Assembly: GCA_002691625.1 (NCBI GenBank)
Contig: NZIK01000071.1
Span: 32,578 to 67,154 of the forward strand
Origin: Alteromonadaceae bacterium
Lineage (GTDB): Bacteria > Pseudomonadota > Gammaproteobacteria > Enterobacterales > Alteromonadaceae
Reading direction: 5' to 3'
Length of the DNA: 34,577 nt
Shown here: piece by piece, positions 17,375-26,359 of the stretch
How the letters are laid out: each line of letters starts with the position of its first letter
Position numbering within the stretch: position 1 is the stretch's first letter
Notes under the pieces: model-generated
What the model saw: the letters and a program-made list of their open reading frames with translations, nothing else
The model's database searches: none
Told to the model about the DNA's origin: nothing
Program-made: the position numbers and the translations under genes

Positions 17375-17481
17375 AGTTGTCTCAAAAATGCGTATGTTTG
17401 TCCCGCACTATAGCAAATAAATCACCGCATGCGACGCCGGGCGAGTTATAATTAAGTACGACAAATCACTAAGCACAGTAC

Positions 17482-17898
17482 ATGCTATTCCCTAACCTCG
17501 GTCAGTACAGCCTGACTGTTTCAAATAACATACTGGAGATATATGCCACCGGAGCGTGGGATGTGGGTATGGCAACTATGCTGAATGATGAGATGGCGCC
17601 CATCGCCAGGCAGTTTGAACAGCGCAACTGGGCAGCCATTGTAGATTGCCGGCGCTGGGTGATGAGCACCCCCGAGTGCCAGGGTATCGTGCGGGAAGGT
17701 ATTTTTGACAATATCCGCAATGGCTTAAAAAGAGCAGCCTATGTGGTGGATACCAATCACATAAAGCACGCCCAGTTGGAACGCACTCATCCGCAGATGA
17801 AATCGGACGATCCGATTTTAAAGGCCTACAAGCGTGAGTACTTTACTAACTACCTGGACGCCATAAAGTGGCTCAGAGAAGAGGGATACCAGCCCTGA
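17482..17898 (+). CDS. STAS/SpoIIAA-like small cytoplasmic protein
   Basis: This 138-aa soluble protein is not closely recognised. Its pattern resembles a SpoIIAA-like or STAS-like fold. A leading strand (GQYSLTVSNNILEIYATGAWD) is followed by a helix with MLNDEMAPIARQF, a buried strand WAAIVDCRRWVMSTPE, a helix, then RAAYVVDTNHI and a C-terminal helix. Related small proteins are common in marine gammaproteobacteria without assigned function. It is divergent from yjeT and convergent with cnoX, apparently a single-gene unit. The fold call is inferred from strand and helix pattern only. Confidence 0.7.
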   Translation: MLFPNLGQYSLTVSNNILEIYATGAWDVGMATMLNDEMAPIARQFEQRNWAAIVDCRRWVMSTPECQGIVREGIFDNIRNGLKRAAYVVDTNHIKHAQLERTHPQMKSDDPILKAYKREYFTNYLDAIKWLREEGYQP

Positions 17899-17932
17899 GC
17901 TGCCTTAATGACAGCCCTGAGCCGTTTTTATA

Positions 17933-18793
17933 TTAGTACATCAGGCTGTATACTTTACGACGATAACCAGACTTCAGTGAATCGCCATCCGGCAGGGCAT
18001 TGATAATATCGAGGATAAGCTTTTTCGCTTCGCCAAAACCGAAGTCTTTCAACAACACGCCATAGAGCAATTCCAGCGCTTCTTCAAAACGCTGTACCTG
18101 ATAAAGCGCTACGGCTAAATCCACCTTCACCTGTAAATCATCCGGATTGGCTGCAGCCTGTTCCTGTAACGCACGGATCTCGGGCGTATCAGCGGCCTGT
18201 TCAGCCAGTTCCACTTTGCCCTGCAGGGTATGATAACGCTGATCCTGATCCACCAGCTTTATCTCTGCCAGCAGTTCTTTTGCTGCAGGCACTGCGCCGG
18301 TTTCAATCAGGCAGTCAATATAAAGGTATTTGCTATCGACATTGTCCGGGTTAATTTCGTAGGCTTGCTTTGCCATGGGGAAAGCGCCGCTGTAGTCACC
18401 GCTGGCGATAAGCTCGGCAGCTTTGGCGAGAAATTCATCTTCCGGGCTGGGCAGGTATTTGCCCAACATGGCGCGAATTTCGGTTTCCGGCTGCATACCG
18501 GCAAAGCCATCTACGGGCTGCGCGTCTTTAACTACCATTACAGTAGGCAGATTACGAATGCCGAACTGAGCGGCGACCTGCTGCTCACGCTCACAGTCAA
18601 CACGGGCCAGTAACAGGGTGTCCGGATAGTCACCGGCAATTTTTTCCAGAATCGGCGATAACTCTTTGCAAGGCTCATAGCCTTCGGCCCAAAAGTCGAT
18701 TAAGACGATTTTCTCTTTAGATACTTCCAGAATGATCTGCTGAAAGTTCTCTACCGTTAAATCCACGATGTTGTTCGACATCAATTGCTGCAT
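17933..18793 (-). CDS. cnoX: CnoX (YbbN) thioredoxin-TPR co-chaperone
   Basis: The 286-aa protein pairs a thioredoxin domain (about 10-115) with a TPR region (about 120-286), the layout of E. coli CnoX/YbbN. That protein holds oxidation-damaged proteins and passes them to DnaK and GroEL. Similarity runs throughout, including LDAARVDCEREQ-like spacing around VDCE, the AADTPEIRALQEQ segment, and a closing YRRKVYSLMY close to E. coli YRRQLYALLY. The thioredoxin active site reads YEPC (39-42): the first Cys is missing and only Cys42 remains. E. coli also has a single Cys (SxxC type), so it is probably a chaperone rather than a reductase. A second Met four codons in (18781) is an alternative start. 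Confidence 0.92.
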   Translation of the reverse strand: MQQLMSNNIVDLTVENFQQIILEVSKEKIVLIDFWAEGYEPCKELSPILEKIAGDYPDTLLLARVDCEREQQVAAQFGIRNLPTVMVVKDAQPVDGFAGMQPETEIRAMLGKYLPSPEDEFLAKAAELIASGDYSGAFPMAKQAYEINPDNVDSKYLYIDCLIETGAVPAAKELLAEIKLVDQDQRYHTLQGKVELAEQAADTPEIRALQEQAAANPDDLQVKVDLAVALYQVQRFEEALELLYGVLLKDFGFGEAKKLILDIINALPDGDSLKSGYRRKVYSLMY

Positions 18794-18914
18794 GCTTATT
18801 TCGCCTGTTTGCTTTCGTTCGATTGTGGTTATGAATATGGGCGCGCTGGCCTTAATTACAAGTCCTTAAAATACAAATGCTACACTATCTTTGACAAATT
18901 ACTAAGGCGATAAG

Positions 18915-19226
18915 ATGACAACAACAAAACGCTTTACTTCATTCCGGGAATTTTACCCGTACTACCTGAGTGAACATCAGAATGTAACCTGTCGGCGACT
19001 GCATTTTATCGGTTCAACACTGGTACTCACCCTGCTGATATTGAGTTTATTTACCGGGCAGTTAATGCTGCTATGGTTACTTCCGGTAGCCGGTTATGGC
19101 TTTGCCTGGCTCGGCCACTTTAAATTTGAGCACAACAAACCTGCGACCTTTCGTTATCCCTTGTACAGCTTAATGGGAGACTGGGTCATGTATAAAGATA
19201 TCCTGCTTGGCAGGATAAAATTCTGA
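18915..19226 (+). CDS. Mpo1-like (DUF962) membrane protein
   Basis: The 103-aa protein matches the DUF962/Mpo1 family. FREFYPYYLSEHQN and RRLHFIGS are followed by two membrane helices (about 35-68), then GHFKFEHNKPATF and a final YPLYSLMGDWVMYKDIL. Conserved His residues at about 20, 30, 75 and 80 form the likely metal site. Yeast Mpo1 is an iron-dependent dioxygenase that shortens 2-hydroxy fatty acids; the bacterial role is unknown. It is divergent from cnoX and ends 25 bases before the S9 peptidase gene, so it may share a transcript with it. Confidence 0.85.
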   Translation: MTTTKRFTSFREFYPYYLSEHQNVTCRRLHFIGSTLVLTLLILSLFTGQLMLLWLLPVAGYGFAWLGHFKFEHNKPATFRYPLYSLMGDWVMYKDILLGRIKF

Positions 19227-19251
19227 CGACAGTAAGCAAGGAAAAACAATA

Positions 19252-21315
19252 ATGAATAACACCATAAAAGCTCTGGCAGCCAGCGTTATGCTGGGCTTGT
19301 CAGCCGGCGCGGCGGCCGATAACAGCGCCCCCACCACCTTTGATTACAAGGACGTGTTTGCCCTGGAGTATGCAGCATCACCAGTGTTTACCCCCGACAG
19401 CAAACACATTATTTATGAGCGTCGCAGCAACGATATTATGAACGATCGTATGCACATCAGTTTATGGCAGGTAGAAGTAAAGAGTGGTCAGCATCGCCCG
19501 CTGATTGCTGAGCATGCCAGTGTGCGCAGCCCGGTACTTTCTCCCGACGGCACCAAGCTGGCCTATCTGTCTGACCGCTCGGGCTCACAACAACTTTATG
19601 TGCGCTACCTCGACAGCGGTGAAGACGCCCTGTTAACCAATACGAGCTATGCGCCGGGTAATGTCGTCTGGTCGCCAGACGGACAATCGCTGGCATTTAC
19701 CCAGTTTACCCCGAAAGCAGATAAACCCTTGTTTACCGATATGCCAGGCAAACCGGCCAGGGCCAAGTGGGCTGAAACCGGTAAGTTTATTGATGACCTC
19801 AACTACCGCTCTGATGGTGCGGGTTACGTACCGGGCGGCTTTAATCAGATTTATCTGTTACCGGTAGAAGGTGGTACCCCCCGCCAGCTAACGTTTACCG
19901 ATTATCCGCTCAATGGCGATCTGAGCTTTTCAAACGATGGCAAACAGTTGTACTTTTCTGCCAACCCCAGCGACAACTACGCCATGGAAGTGATGAGCAG
20001 TGATATTTATACTCTGGATATTGCTTCGGGAGCGTTTACGCAGATCACCAGCCTTGAAGGCCCGGAGAGCACCCCGCAATTAAGCCCGGACGGCAAGTAC
20101 CTGGCGTTTAAACACACCACTGACCGCAAGTTAAGCTTCCAGAGCAGCGACTTATGGGTAATGCGTATGAAAGACGGCAAGCTGACTAACCTTACCGAAT
20201 CCTTCGACCGCACTACCGGACAGTTTGCCTGGGGCGAAGACAGCGATGAGTTATACGTCAGTTATCAGGATGCCGGACAAACCAAAGTGGCCGCTGTCGA
20301 GCTCGATGGCGACATGGATAAGCTCAACATCGCCTTGAGTGGTCAGTCGCTTGGGCGCCCTTACACTTCAGGCGAGTTTGCAGTGGCCGATAATGGCGCG
20401 CTGGCTTTTGTCAGCTCCGATGGCTCAACGCCGGCAGATTTGTTTATGCGCGAAAGCCGCGGCAAGGTAACCCGGTTAACCGCTCTCAATGAAGATGTGC
20501 TCGGTCACCTGAATATGCCGGCGATTGAAGCCATAACAGTAACGTCTACGGTGGATGAACGCCCTATTGATGCCTGGATGATTACACCGCCAGACTTCGA
20601 ACCTGACAAAAAATACCCGCTGATTCTGGAAATACATGGCGGCCCGCACACTGCCTACGGCCCGAACTTCAGTGCCGAGATTCAGTTAATGGCTGCCAAA
20701 GGCTATGTGGTGGTATGGTCGAACCCGCGCGGCAGCACCTCGTACGGCGAGGACTTTGCCAACTTAATTCATCACAACTATCCGTCAGAAGATTTTAACG
20801 ATTTAATGGACGTAGTAGATGGCGTCATCGCCAAAGGCTTTATTGATACCAGCAACCTGTTCATCACCGGCGGCTCCGGTGGCGGCGTACTGACCGCCTG
20901 GTCAATTGGTAAGACCGACCGATTTGCCGCCGCAGTGGTTGCCAAGCCGGTAATCAACTGGATGAGCTTTGCCTTAACTGCTGATGCTTATCCCTACTTT
21001 ACACAGTACTGGATGCCGGGCATGCCCTGGGAAATCCCGGACCATTTATGGGCCCACTCCCCTTTATCACTGGTAGGTAACGTGACCACGCCAACCATGC
21101 TGCTAACGGGTGAGTCTGATTACCGCACGCCAATCAGTGAGTCTGAACAGTTTTATCAGGCCCTGAAGCTGCGTGGTGTAGACTCGGCCATGTTGCGCCT
21201 GCCTGGCGCATCCCATGGCATCGCCTCAAAACCGTCACGGCTTATCCAGAAAGTCGGCAATATCCTCGCATGGTTCGAACGCTATCGTACCGAGCCGGAA
21301 ACAAAGGCCGAGTAG
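19252..21315 (+). CDS. Exported S9 family prolyl oligopeptidase-type peptidase
   Basis: This 687-aa serine peptidase has a signal peptide ending near Ala23 (MLGLSAGAAAD), so it should act in the periplasm or outside. The N-terminal half is a beta-propeller with repeated PD40-like strands (for example SPDGTKLAYLSDRSG, SPDGQSLAFTQ and SPDGKYLAFKH). The C-terminal alpha/beta-hydrolase domain carries the triad Ser542 (GGSGGG), Asp623 (GESDYRTP) and His655 (GASHG). The layout is that of S9C acylaminoacyl/dipeptidyl peptidases that trim short peptides. AAGGA lies upstream of the ATG. It is followed by a strong bidirectional terminator. The peptide preference cannot be read from the sequence. Confidence 0.92.
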   Translation: MNNTIKALAASVMLGLSAGAAADNSAPTTFDYKDVFALEYAASPVFTPDSKHIIYERRSNDIMNDRMHISLWQVEVKSGQHRPLIAEHASVRSPVLSPDGTKLAYLSDRSGSQQLYVRYLDSGEDALLTNTSYAPGNVVWSPDGQSLAFTQFTPKADKPLFTDMPGKPARAKWAETGKFIDDLNYRSDGAGYVPGGFNQIYLLPVEGGTPRQLTFTDYPLNGDLSFSNDGKQLYFSANPSDNYAMEVMSSDIYTLDIASGAFTQITSLEGPESTPQLSPDGKYLAFKHTTDRKLSFQSSDLWVMRMKDGKLTNLTESFDRTTGQFAWGEDSDELYVSYQDAGQTKVAAVELDGDMDKLNIALSGQSLGRPYTSGEFAVADNGALAFVSSDGSTPADLFMRESRGKVTRLTALNEDVLGHLNMPAIEAITVTSTVDERPIDAWMITPPDFEPDKKYPLILEIHGGPHTAYGPNFSAEIQLMAAKGYVVVWSNPRGSTSYGEDFANLIHHNYPSEDFNDLMDVVDGVIAKGFIDTSNLFITGGSGGGVLTAWSIGKTDRFAAAVVAKPVINWMSFALTADAYPYFTQYWMPGMPWEIPDHLWAHSPLSLVGNVTTPTMLLTGESDYRTPISESEQFYQALKLRGVDSAMLRLPGASHGIASKPSRLIQKVGNILAWFERYRTEPETKAE

Positions 21316-21320
21316 AATGA

Positions 21321-21348
21321 AAAAAGGGCTACCTCGGTAGCCCTTTTT
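21321..21348. terminator. Bidirectional rho-independent terminator
   Basis: AAAAAGGGCTACC (21321-21333) pairs with GGTAGCCCTTTTT (21336-21348) around a tight loop. It stands between the convergent S9 peptidase and sugar dehydrogenase genes and carries a T-run in both directions. Confidence 0.9.
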
Positions 21349-21349
21349 A

Positions 21350-22462
21350 CTAGTTAACCGGCGTTATCTGCAGTAACTTACCGTTACTTTCATCGGTTAA
21401 CAGATAAATCAGACCGTTGGGACCCACTTCGACGTCGCGGATCCGTTCGTTACGGTCGCGCAGGTACTCGGTTTGTGACTCCACTTCGCCGGCCTCATTA
21501 AAACTAATGCGGCGCAAGTGGCGAAACTTCAGCGCGCCCACCAGCAAATCGCCCTGCCAGTCTTTAAATACATCGGAAGCATAGAACGTCATGCCACTTG
21601 GGGCGATGGATGGGTCCCAGTATAGAACGGGCTGCTCCATGCCTTCCTGTTCAGTTTTATCGGAAATAATACTGCCATTGTAATCAATACCATAGGTAAT
21701 TTCCGGCCAGCCATAGTTGTTACCGGCTTTGATCAGGTTTACCTCATCTCCACCTTTCGGACCGTGTTCCATGGCCCATACTTCGCCCGTTTGCGGGTGC
21801 ACGGTTAAGCCCTGGACATTACGGTGGCCGTAACTGAACACTTCCGGGGCATCACCCTCTACAAACGGATTATCACCGGGCACATCACCATTACGCTTAA
21901 TGCGTACAATCTTGCCAAAGTGATTGTCGGTGTTCTGTGCTTCTTTCATGTACTTATAGCGGTCACCCAGCGAGACGAACAGGTGCTGGTCATTATCGAA
22001 AGCCAGGCGACAACCAAAGTGGAAACCATTATTCACCACCGAATCGGCCACAAATATATCTTTCACGTTGGTCAGACTGGTACCGTTGAGCTTGGCACTG
22101 GCTACGCTGGAACTGCTAGCACCGTCGGTGGGCCGCGAATAACAAAAATACACCGTCTGGTTATCGGCAAAATCCGGATCGGCAGTGATGTCCAGCAGAC
22201 CGCCCTGATTATCGGCAGCGACTTTGGGAACGCCGCTTAAGGGTTTACTCAGCCCGGTGGCAAAATTGAACTTGCGAATCTGACCGCTTCGTTCAGTAAT
22301 TAGCATCTCACCGGAGGGCAGAAAAGCCATGCCCCACGGATGGTCCAGCCCGCTGGCAAGTTCGTTTACATGCAGTGTTTCTGTCGCCTGGCTGCTAAAC
22401 GCAACAGCACCGGCCATAGCCAGTGCTGTAAACGTTGCAACCTTATATTGAGGTCGCTTCAT
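21350..22462 (-). CDS. PQQ-dependent soluble aldose sugar dehydrogenase (YliI type)
   Basis: This 370-aa protein has a signal peptide (ATFTALAMAGAVAFSSQA), then the six-bladed propeller of the GDH/sorbosone dehydrogenase family. Typical motifs are LASGLDHPWGMAFLPSGEMLITER near the start, FGCRLAFDNDQHLFVSLGDR in the middle, SYGHRNVQGL and WAMEHGPKGGDEVN. E. coli YliI (Asd) oxidises aldose sugars in the periplasm with PQQ as cofactor. No PQQ synthesis gene is in the window, so the cofactor may be made elsewhere or scavenged. It follows dps on the same strand with a 27-base gap. Family call is strong; the sugar is not known. Confidence 0.9.
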   Translation of the reverse strand: MKRPQYKVATFTALAMAGAVAFSSQATETLHVNELASGLDHPWGMAFLPSGEMLITERSGQIRKFNFATGLSKPLSGVPKVAADNQGGLLDITADPDFADNQTVYFCYSRPTDGASSSSVASAKLNGTSLTNVKDIFVADSVVNNGFHFGCRLAFDNDQHLFVSLGDRYKYMKEAQNTDNHFGKIVRIKRNGDVPGDNPFVEGDAPEVFSYGHRNVQGLTVHPQTGEVWAMEHGPKGGDEVNLIKAGNNYGWPEITYGIDYNGSIISDKTEQEGMEQPVLYWDPSIAPSGMTFYASDVFKDWQGDLLVGALKFRHLRRISFNEAGEVESQTEYLRDRNERIRDVEVGPNGLIYLLTDESNGKLLQITPVN

Positions 22463-22489
22463 GATCGTCTCTTGATGTTTTAAATTGTG

Positions 22490-22960
22490 TTATTGCACCA
22501 TCGCGCGTAGCATCCATGCGGTTTTTTCGTGCACGCGCATCCGGTCTGAGATCAGGGCTACGGAAGACTCGTCATCAGCCTGCTGGGCAACTTTAAGCGC
22601 TTCACGACAAGTTTTCACTACCTGCTCATGAGCGTGGGTCAGTAGCTGCACCATTTCACTGGCTTCCGGTACACCTTCTACTTCTTCAATTGCGCTGAGT
22701 TCGGCAAATGCTTTGTAAGTACCAGGCGCGGCAACACCCAGGGTGCGGATCCGTTCGGCAATATCATCTACCGCGACAGCGAGCTCAGTGTAATGTTCTT
22801 CAAACATCAGGTGCAATTCACGGAATTGCGGGCCCGTTACATTCCAGTGAAAATTATGCGTTTGCAGATACAGGGTGTAGGAATCTGCCAGTAATTTTTT
22901 TAAGCCATGGGCAACCGCTTCGCGATCTGCTTCTGCAATACCGATATCAATCTTGCTCAT
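22490..22960 (-). CDS. dps: Dps family ferritin-like DNA-protection protein
   Basis: Dps forms a 12-mer that stores iron oxidised by peroxide and shields DNA in the cytoplasm. The ferroxidase signature is intact: [12 protein letters not shown], then [23 protein letters not shown] start at the ATG at 22960 (156 aa, MSKIDIG), because an AAGGAG box lies six bases before it. An adjacent ATG would give one more residue, and the open frame runs on to 22984. Its neighbours, a copper chaperone upstream and a PQQ dehydrogenase downstream, suggest a metal or oxidative-stress group, though co-transcription is not shown. Confidence 0.92.
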   Translation of the reverse strand: MSKIDIGIAEADREAVAHGLKKLLADSYTLYLQTHNFHWNVTGPQFRELHLMFEEHYTELAVAVDDIAERIRTLGVAAPGTYKAFAELSAIEEVEGVPEASEMVQLLTHAHEQVVKTCREALKVAQQADDESSVALISDRMRVHEKTAWMLRAMVQ

Positions 22961-23046
22961 CATAAACTCCTTGGTTTGTTCCAATTATAGTATTCATAGC
23001 AATAATGCACTGATTTGGATTACATTCTTTTTACAGCGACCCGTTG

Positions 23047-23532
23047 TCAGTGGTGGTGATGTCCACCCTGTTTTCCCTGCTCACCCACGGTAACCTCTAC
23101 CGTTTTGCTTTGCTGATCAGCAAAATGCAGCGTCAGGTTAAACTTATTGCCTTTGGTCAGGGGGTTAATCAGCCCCATAAGCATTACATGGTAGCCGCCG
23201 GGCTTAAATTCAACCATATTGTCAGGCGCCACATCGATGCCATCGGTTACTTGTCGCATCCTCATCATGTCGCCTTCCATCACCGTGGTATGGATCTGTG
23301 CTTCGCTGGCAATGTCTGCCGGCACACTCACACCGGTTAAGGTAAAGGTACTCTCGCCATGATTCATCAGAGTAAGGTAGACGGCAGCGGTGGTTGCCAT
23401 GGCAAAGGTCGCCCGGGCATTAGCGTTGTGCACCATAACACCGTGCTCCATCTTCGCCCCGGCAGGTAAAGCCAGTTGCAAGCCCAGCGCCAGTACCAGA
23501 CATTGCCAGTAACGGTTAATCATTGTTGTCAC
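23047..23532 (-). CDS. PCu(A)C-type periplasmic copper chaperone
   Basis: This 161-aa protein has a signal peptide (LVLALGLQLALPAGA) and the PCu(A)C copper-binding pattern H-x10-M-x22-H-x-M: His81, Met92, His115 and Met117 (GGYHVML). Such proteins carry Cu(I) in the periplasm, usually to the CuA site of cytochrome oxidase. The C-terminus ends in a short His tail (GGHHHH) that may bind extra metal. It sits after the purK terminator and before dps on the same strand. No cytochrome oxidase or SCO gene is nearby, so the acceptor is unknown. Confidence 0.9.
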   Translation of the reverse strand: MTTMINRYWQCLVLALGLQLALPAGAKMEHGVMVHNANARATFAMATTAAVYLTLMNHGESTFTLTGVSVPADIASEAQIHTTVMEGDMMRMRQVTDGIDVAPDNMVEFKPGGYHVMLMGLINPLTKGNKFNLTLHFADQQSKTVEVTVGEQGKQGGHHHH

Positions 23533-23549
23533 TCCTGTTACTTTACAAC

Positions 23550-23580
23550 AAAAAAAGACCCCACTAACGAGTGAGGTCCT
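23550..23580 (-). terminator. Rho-independent terminator of purK
   Basis: Read on the minus strand, GACCTCACT and AGTGGGGTC pair around CGTT with one mismatch, then a run of at least seven T. It lies 11 bases beyond the purK stop and separates it from the copper chaperone gene. Confidence 0.85.
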
Positions 23581-23590
23581 GATGGTTATT

Positions 23591-24745
23591 TTAGCTTACT
23601 GAAGTCAGCCTGCTCGCTTCATCGACCAGACAGGGGAAATTCGCCAGCGAAAGGTATTCACTGAGCTTTTGCAGTTTGCTGCCCAGCTCAGCGTAACTCG
23701 ATGCCGTCACATTGATGTGACCCATTTTGCGCTTTTGACGCACGGACTTACCATACCAGTGGAAATGCACACCCGGCACGCTTAATAATGCCATCTGATG
23801 GTCGTCGCAACCAATAATATTAATCATTGCACTAACCGCTGCTTCGCCCCCAGTGTTACAGGCAAGACCTAAAGGTAAATCAAGCACAGCCCTTAAATGA
23901 TTTTCAAACTGACTGGTAGGTGAACCTGCCTGACTCCAGTGCCCGGAATTATGTACCCGCGGTGCCAATTCATTAACCAGCAGCTCGTCGCCACACTGGA
24001 ATAACTCAACCGCCAGTACACCAACATAGTCCATACCATTAACCAGCCTGGTAAAGATGTCTTTGGCCTGGTCGTTTAATGCAGCAGTGCTTGCACTTGC
24101 CGGCGCCACCGAAACATGAAGCTGCCCTTCGTGATGAAGGTTTTCTGCCAGAGGGTAAACAACCACTTCACCACCAGGACTACGAGCGCCAATCAGCGAT
24201 ACCTCGCGGTCGAAATTTAGCATCTTCTCTACCACCAGCGGCACGGCTTTCAGATCAAGCTCAGCTAGCTGAGACTTAAGCGCCGGTAACTCACTGGCTG
24301 CTTTTAAGCGCCACTGACCATAGCCATCGTAGCCGTCACGGCTGGCTTTGATTATCAGCCGTTCACCGAGGTTATCAACACAGCTGTCCAGTTGCGCCAG
24401 GTCATCGACAACCTGATAAGGACAATTCGGGATAGACAGGCTGCTCAGCAGTTGCTTTTCACGTACCCGGTCGGCTCCCACCAGGATAGCGTCGATCCCG
24501 GGGTGTAGTTTACCGGATGCTTCGGCCTGCTCTAATAAGGTCTCAGGGACATGTTCAAACTCAACAGTCAGCGCGTCTGCCAGTTCAATAGCCTGCTCAA
24601 GGGTATAATCGAGCGGCGCTTTACTGACCGGGTGGACCACAGCGTTATTACTAACATCCACCGCCATAACTTTAATGCCCAACGGCGCGCCATCAAGATA
24701 CATCATCTGTGCCAGCTGTCCGGCACCGTATACCAGCACCTGCAT
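23591..24745 (-). CDS. purK: N5-carboxyaminoimidazole ribonucleotide synthase
   Basis: PurK (384 aa) is an ATP-grasp enzyme that adds bicarbonate to AIR using ATP, giving N5-CAIR in purine synthesis. The opening VYGAGQLAQMMYLDGAPLG is the substrate-binding Rossmann-like loop. KASRDGYDGYGQW and VVEKMLNFDREVSLI belong to the ATP-grasp core, and ELAPRVHNSGHWS is the conserved metal/phosphate segment. It starts two bases after purE, its partner in the next step, so the two are translationally coupled. A hairpin terminator follows. Confidence 0.97.
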   Translation of the reverse strand: MQVLVYGAGQLAQMMYLDGAPLGIKVMAVDVSNNAVVHPVSKAPLDYTLEQAIELADALTVEFEHVPETLLEQAEASGKLHPGIDAILVGADRVREKQLLSSLSIPNCPYQVVDDLAQLDSCVDNLGERLIIKASRDGYDGYGQWRLKAASELPALKSQLAELDLKAVPLVVEKMLNFDREVSLIGARSPGGEVVVYPLAENLHHEGQLHVSVAPASASTAALNDQAKDIFTRLVNGMDYVGVLAVELFQCGDELLVNELAPRVHNSGHWSQAGSPTSQFENHLRAVLDLPLGLACNTGGEAAVSAMINIIGCDDHQMALLSVPGVHFHWYGKSVRQKRKMGHINVTASSYAELGSKLQKLSEYLSLANFPCLVDEASRLTSVS

Positions 24746-24747
24746 TG

Positions 24748-25233
24748 TTACAGCTCCAGTTTACCGTTTGCTAAAACCGTGTCAGTTTGTTGTTGGCGAA
24801 AAGCAATAATTGCTTCACGGACTGCCGGGTCCTGTAAAGCAACGACCTGAGCAGCCAGCAAGCCGGCATTTGCCGCACCCGCTTCGCCAATCGCCAGAGT
24901 GCCAACCGCTACGCCTTTGGGCATTTGTACGATGGACAGTAATGAATCCAGACCATTTAATGCTTTAGACTTCACCGGGCAGCCAAATACCGGTAAGTGA
25001 GTATGAGCGGCAATCATGCCTGGTAAATGGGCGGCCCCGCCTGCGCCAGCAATAATGGCACAAAACCCATTTTGCTCTGCCTGTTCGGCAAATTCGACTA
25101 ACAGATTAGGAGTACGGTGTGCCGAGACAACCTGTGCCTCAAATTCAACACCGAATTGTTTGAGCATTACTGCCGCGTTTTGCATTGTTGGCCAATCCGA
25201 TGTCGACCCCATCACAATTGCGATTTTCGCCAT
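24748..25233 (-). CDS. purE: N5-carboxyaminoimidazole ribonucleotide mutase
   Basis: PurE (161 aa) converts N5-CAIR, made by PurK, to CAIR. The class I signature is complete: [11 protein letters not shown] at 8-18, VSAHRTPN with the catalytic His, and [17 protein letters not shown]. It is the first gene of the purEK pair and is divergent from a LysR gene across about 240 bases. A PurR-type operator was looked for upstream without a convincing match. Confidence 0.97.
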   Translation of the reverse strand: MAKIAIVMGSTSDWPTMQNAAVMLKQFGVEFEAQVVSAHRTPNLLVEFAEQAEQNGFCAIIAGAGGAAHLPGMIAAHTHLPVFGCPVKSKALNGLDSLLSIVQMPKGVAVGTLAIGEAGAANAGLLAAQVVALQDPAVREAIIAFRQQQTDTVLANGKLEL

Positions 25234-25474
25234 TTTGCCGTCCTCACAGACTTTGCGTTTACTAATCCGCTTAACTCATGGTTGAGCAGTGCTTGAAAAG
25301 CGGCCGATATTAGCTCATTTTGGCCCGTTTGCCCATAGTAAGCATCTATTTGTGGTCAATTACAAACTGCCTGTAAACGGATATTTCCCCAGTTTCAACG
25401 CAGCCCGGCAAATATAGATAGAGATAAATGAGTTTTTAGTATATTTTTAGACAAACGCTATAATGGGATGCTTT

Positions 25475-26359
25475 ATGAATACATTGACGTTCAGACTACT
25501 TGAAGTTTTTCAGCAGGTTGTTGATTGCGGTTCAGTAACCGCCGCCTCCAATGCCCTGCAACTATCACAGCCTACCGTGTCACTTCAGCTTAAAAAACTA
25601 AACAGTATTATTGGTCTGCCCCTGATTGAGCACTTTCAGGGCAGCGTGCAACTCACAGAAGCCGGTGCTGCCGTATACCGCTGCGCTCAGGAGATTTTAT
25701 CTTCACAGGACAAACTGAAAAGCCAGATCAGCGCCTTGCAGGGAGTGGAAGTTGGCTCACTTAAACTGGCTGTAGTGACCACTGCCAAATACATCATTCC
25801 GCCAATGCTCAGCCCGTTTTGCAAACAACATCCTAATATCGATGTACGCTTTACCGTGGGTAACCGCGAGCAAATTGCCGAGCGTCTGATGCAAAATCGT
25901 GATGACCTGTATATTTTCACCTATCCGCCCGAAGATGACGACTTGGTCTGCGAACCGTTTCTGGCCAATCCGCTCGTTGTCATTGCCCCGCCAGATTACG
26001 ATGGCCCGGATAACTGCCGTTTAGCCGAGCTGCAAAACGCCAAGTTCCTGCTCAGAGAGAAAGGCAGTGGTACCCGCCGCACGTTGGATGAGTACTGCGA
26101 TAAGCACGATGTGCAGTTGCGCAACTCTATGGTAATTGAAAGTAACGAGGCGATTCGCCTGGCCGTTTCTGCCGGTTTAGGCCTGGCGGTGCTATCCCAG
26201 CATACGCTCGATCAGTCAGCTATCGACAGCGTTAAAGTACTTAATATCACCGACTTCCCGATTCAAAGTACCTGGCAGGTGGTGACCAACCGCCGCCGCC
26301 CAATCAGTCTCTCGGCCCAGGCGTTTCGTCAGTCACTGCTTGATAACCCACGTACTTGA
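25475..26359 (+). CDS. LysR family transcriptional regulator
   Basis: The protein has the LysR layout: a winged helix-turn-helix in residues 1-60 ([23 protein letters not shown]) and a periplasmic-binding-like effector domain (about 90-290). [16 protein letters not shown] resembles the CbbR/RbcR/CysB-like branch. I start at the ATG at 25475 (294 aa); an ATG at 25463 would add four residues but overlaps a TATAAT at 25459 that could be the -10 element. The last 56 bases overlap the end of the convergent sensor kinase gene. Targets are unknown; purEK, divergently transcribed, is the nearest candidate by position only. Confidence 0.9.
   Translation: MNTLTFRLLEVFQQVVDCGSVTAASNALQLSQPTVSLQLKKLNSIIGLPLIEHFQGSVQLTEAGAAVYRCAQEILSSQDKLKSQISALQGVEVGSLKLAVVTTAKYIIPPMLSPFCKQHPNIDVRFTVGNREQIAERLMQNRDDLYIFTYPPEDDDLVCEPFLANPLVVIAPPDYDGPDNCRLAELQNAKFLLREKGSGTRRTLDEYCDKHDVQLRNSMVIESNEAIRLAVSAGLGLAVLSQHTLDQSAIDSVKVLNITDFPIQSTWQVVTNRRRPISLSAQAFRQSLLDNPRT

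Noticed and set aside
25234-25462. Possible PurR operator upstream of purE
   Set aside because: Only a partial match (CTTTGCGTTTAC) was seen, lacking the symmetric ACGCAAACGTTTGCGT form.
25459-25464. TATAAT just before the LysR gene as a firm promoter
   Set aside because: The matching -35 region is poor (TTAGTA) and the resulting transcript would be nearly leaderless, so I use it only to favour the later start codon.
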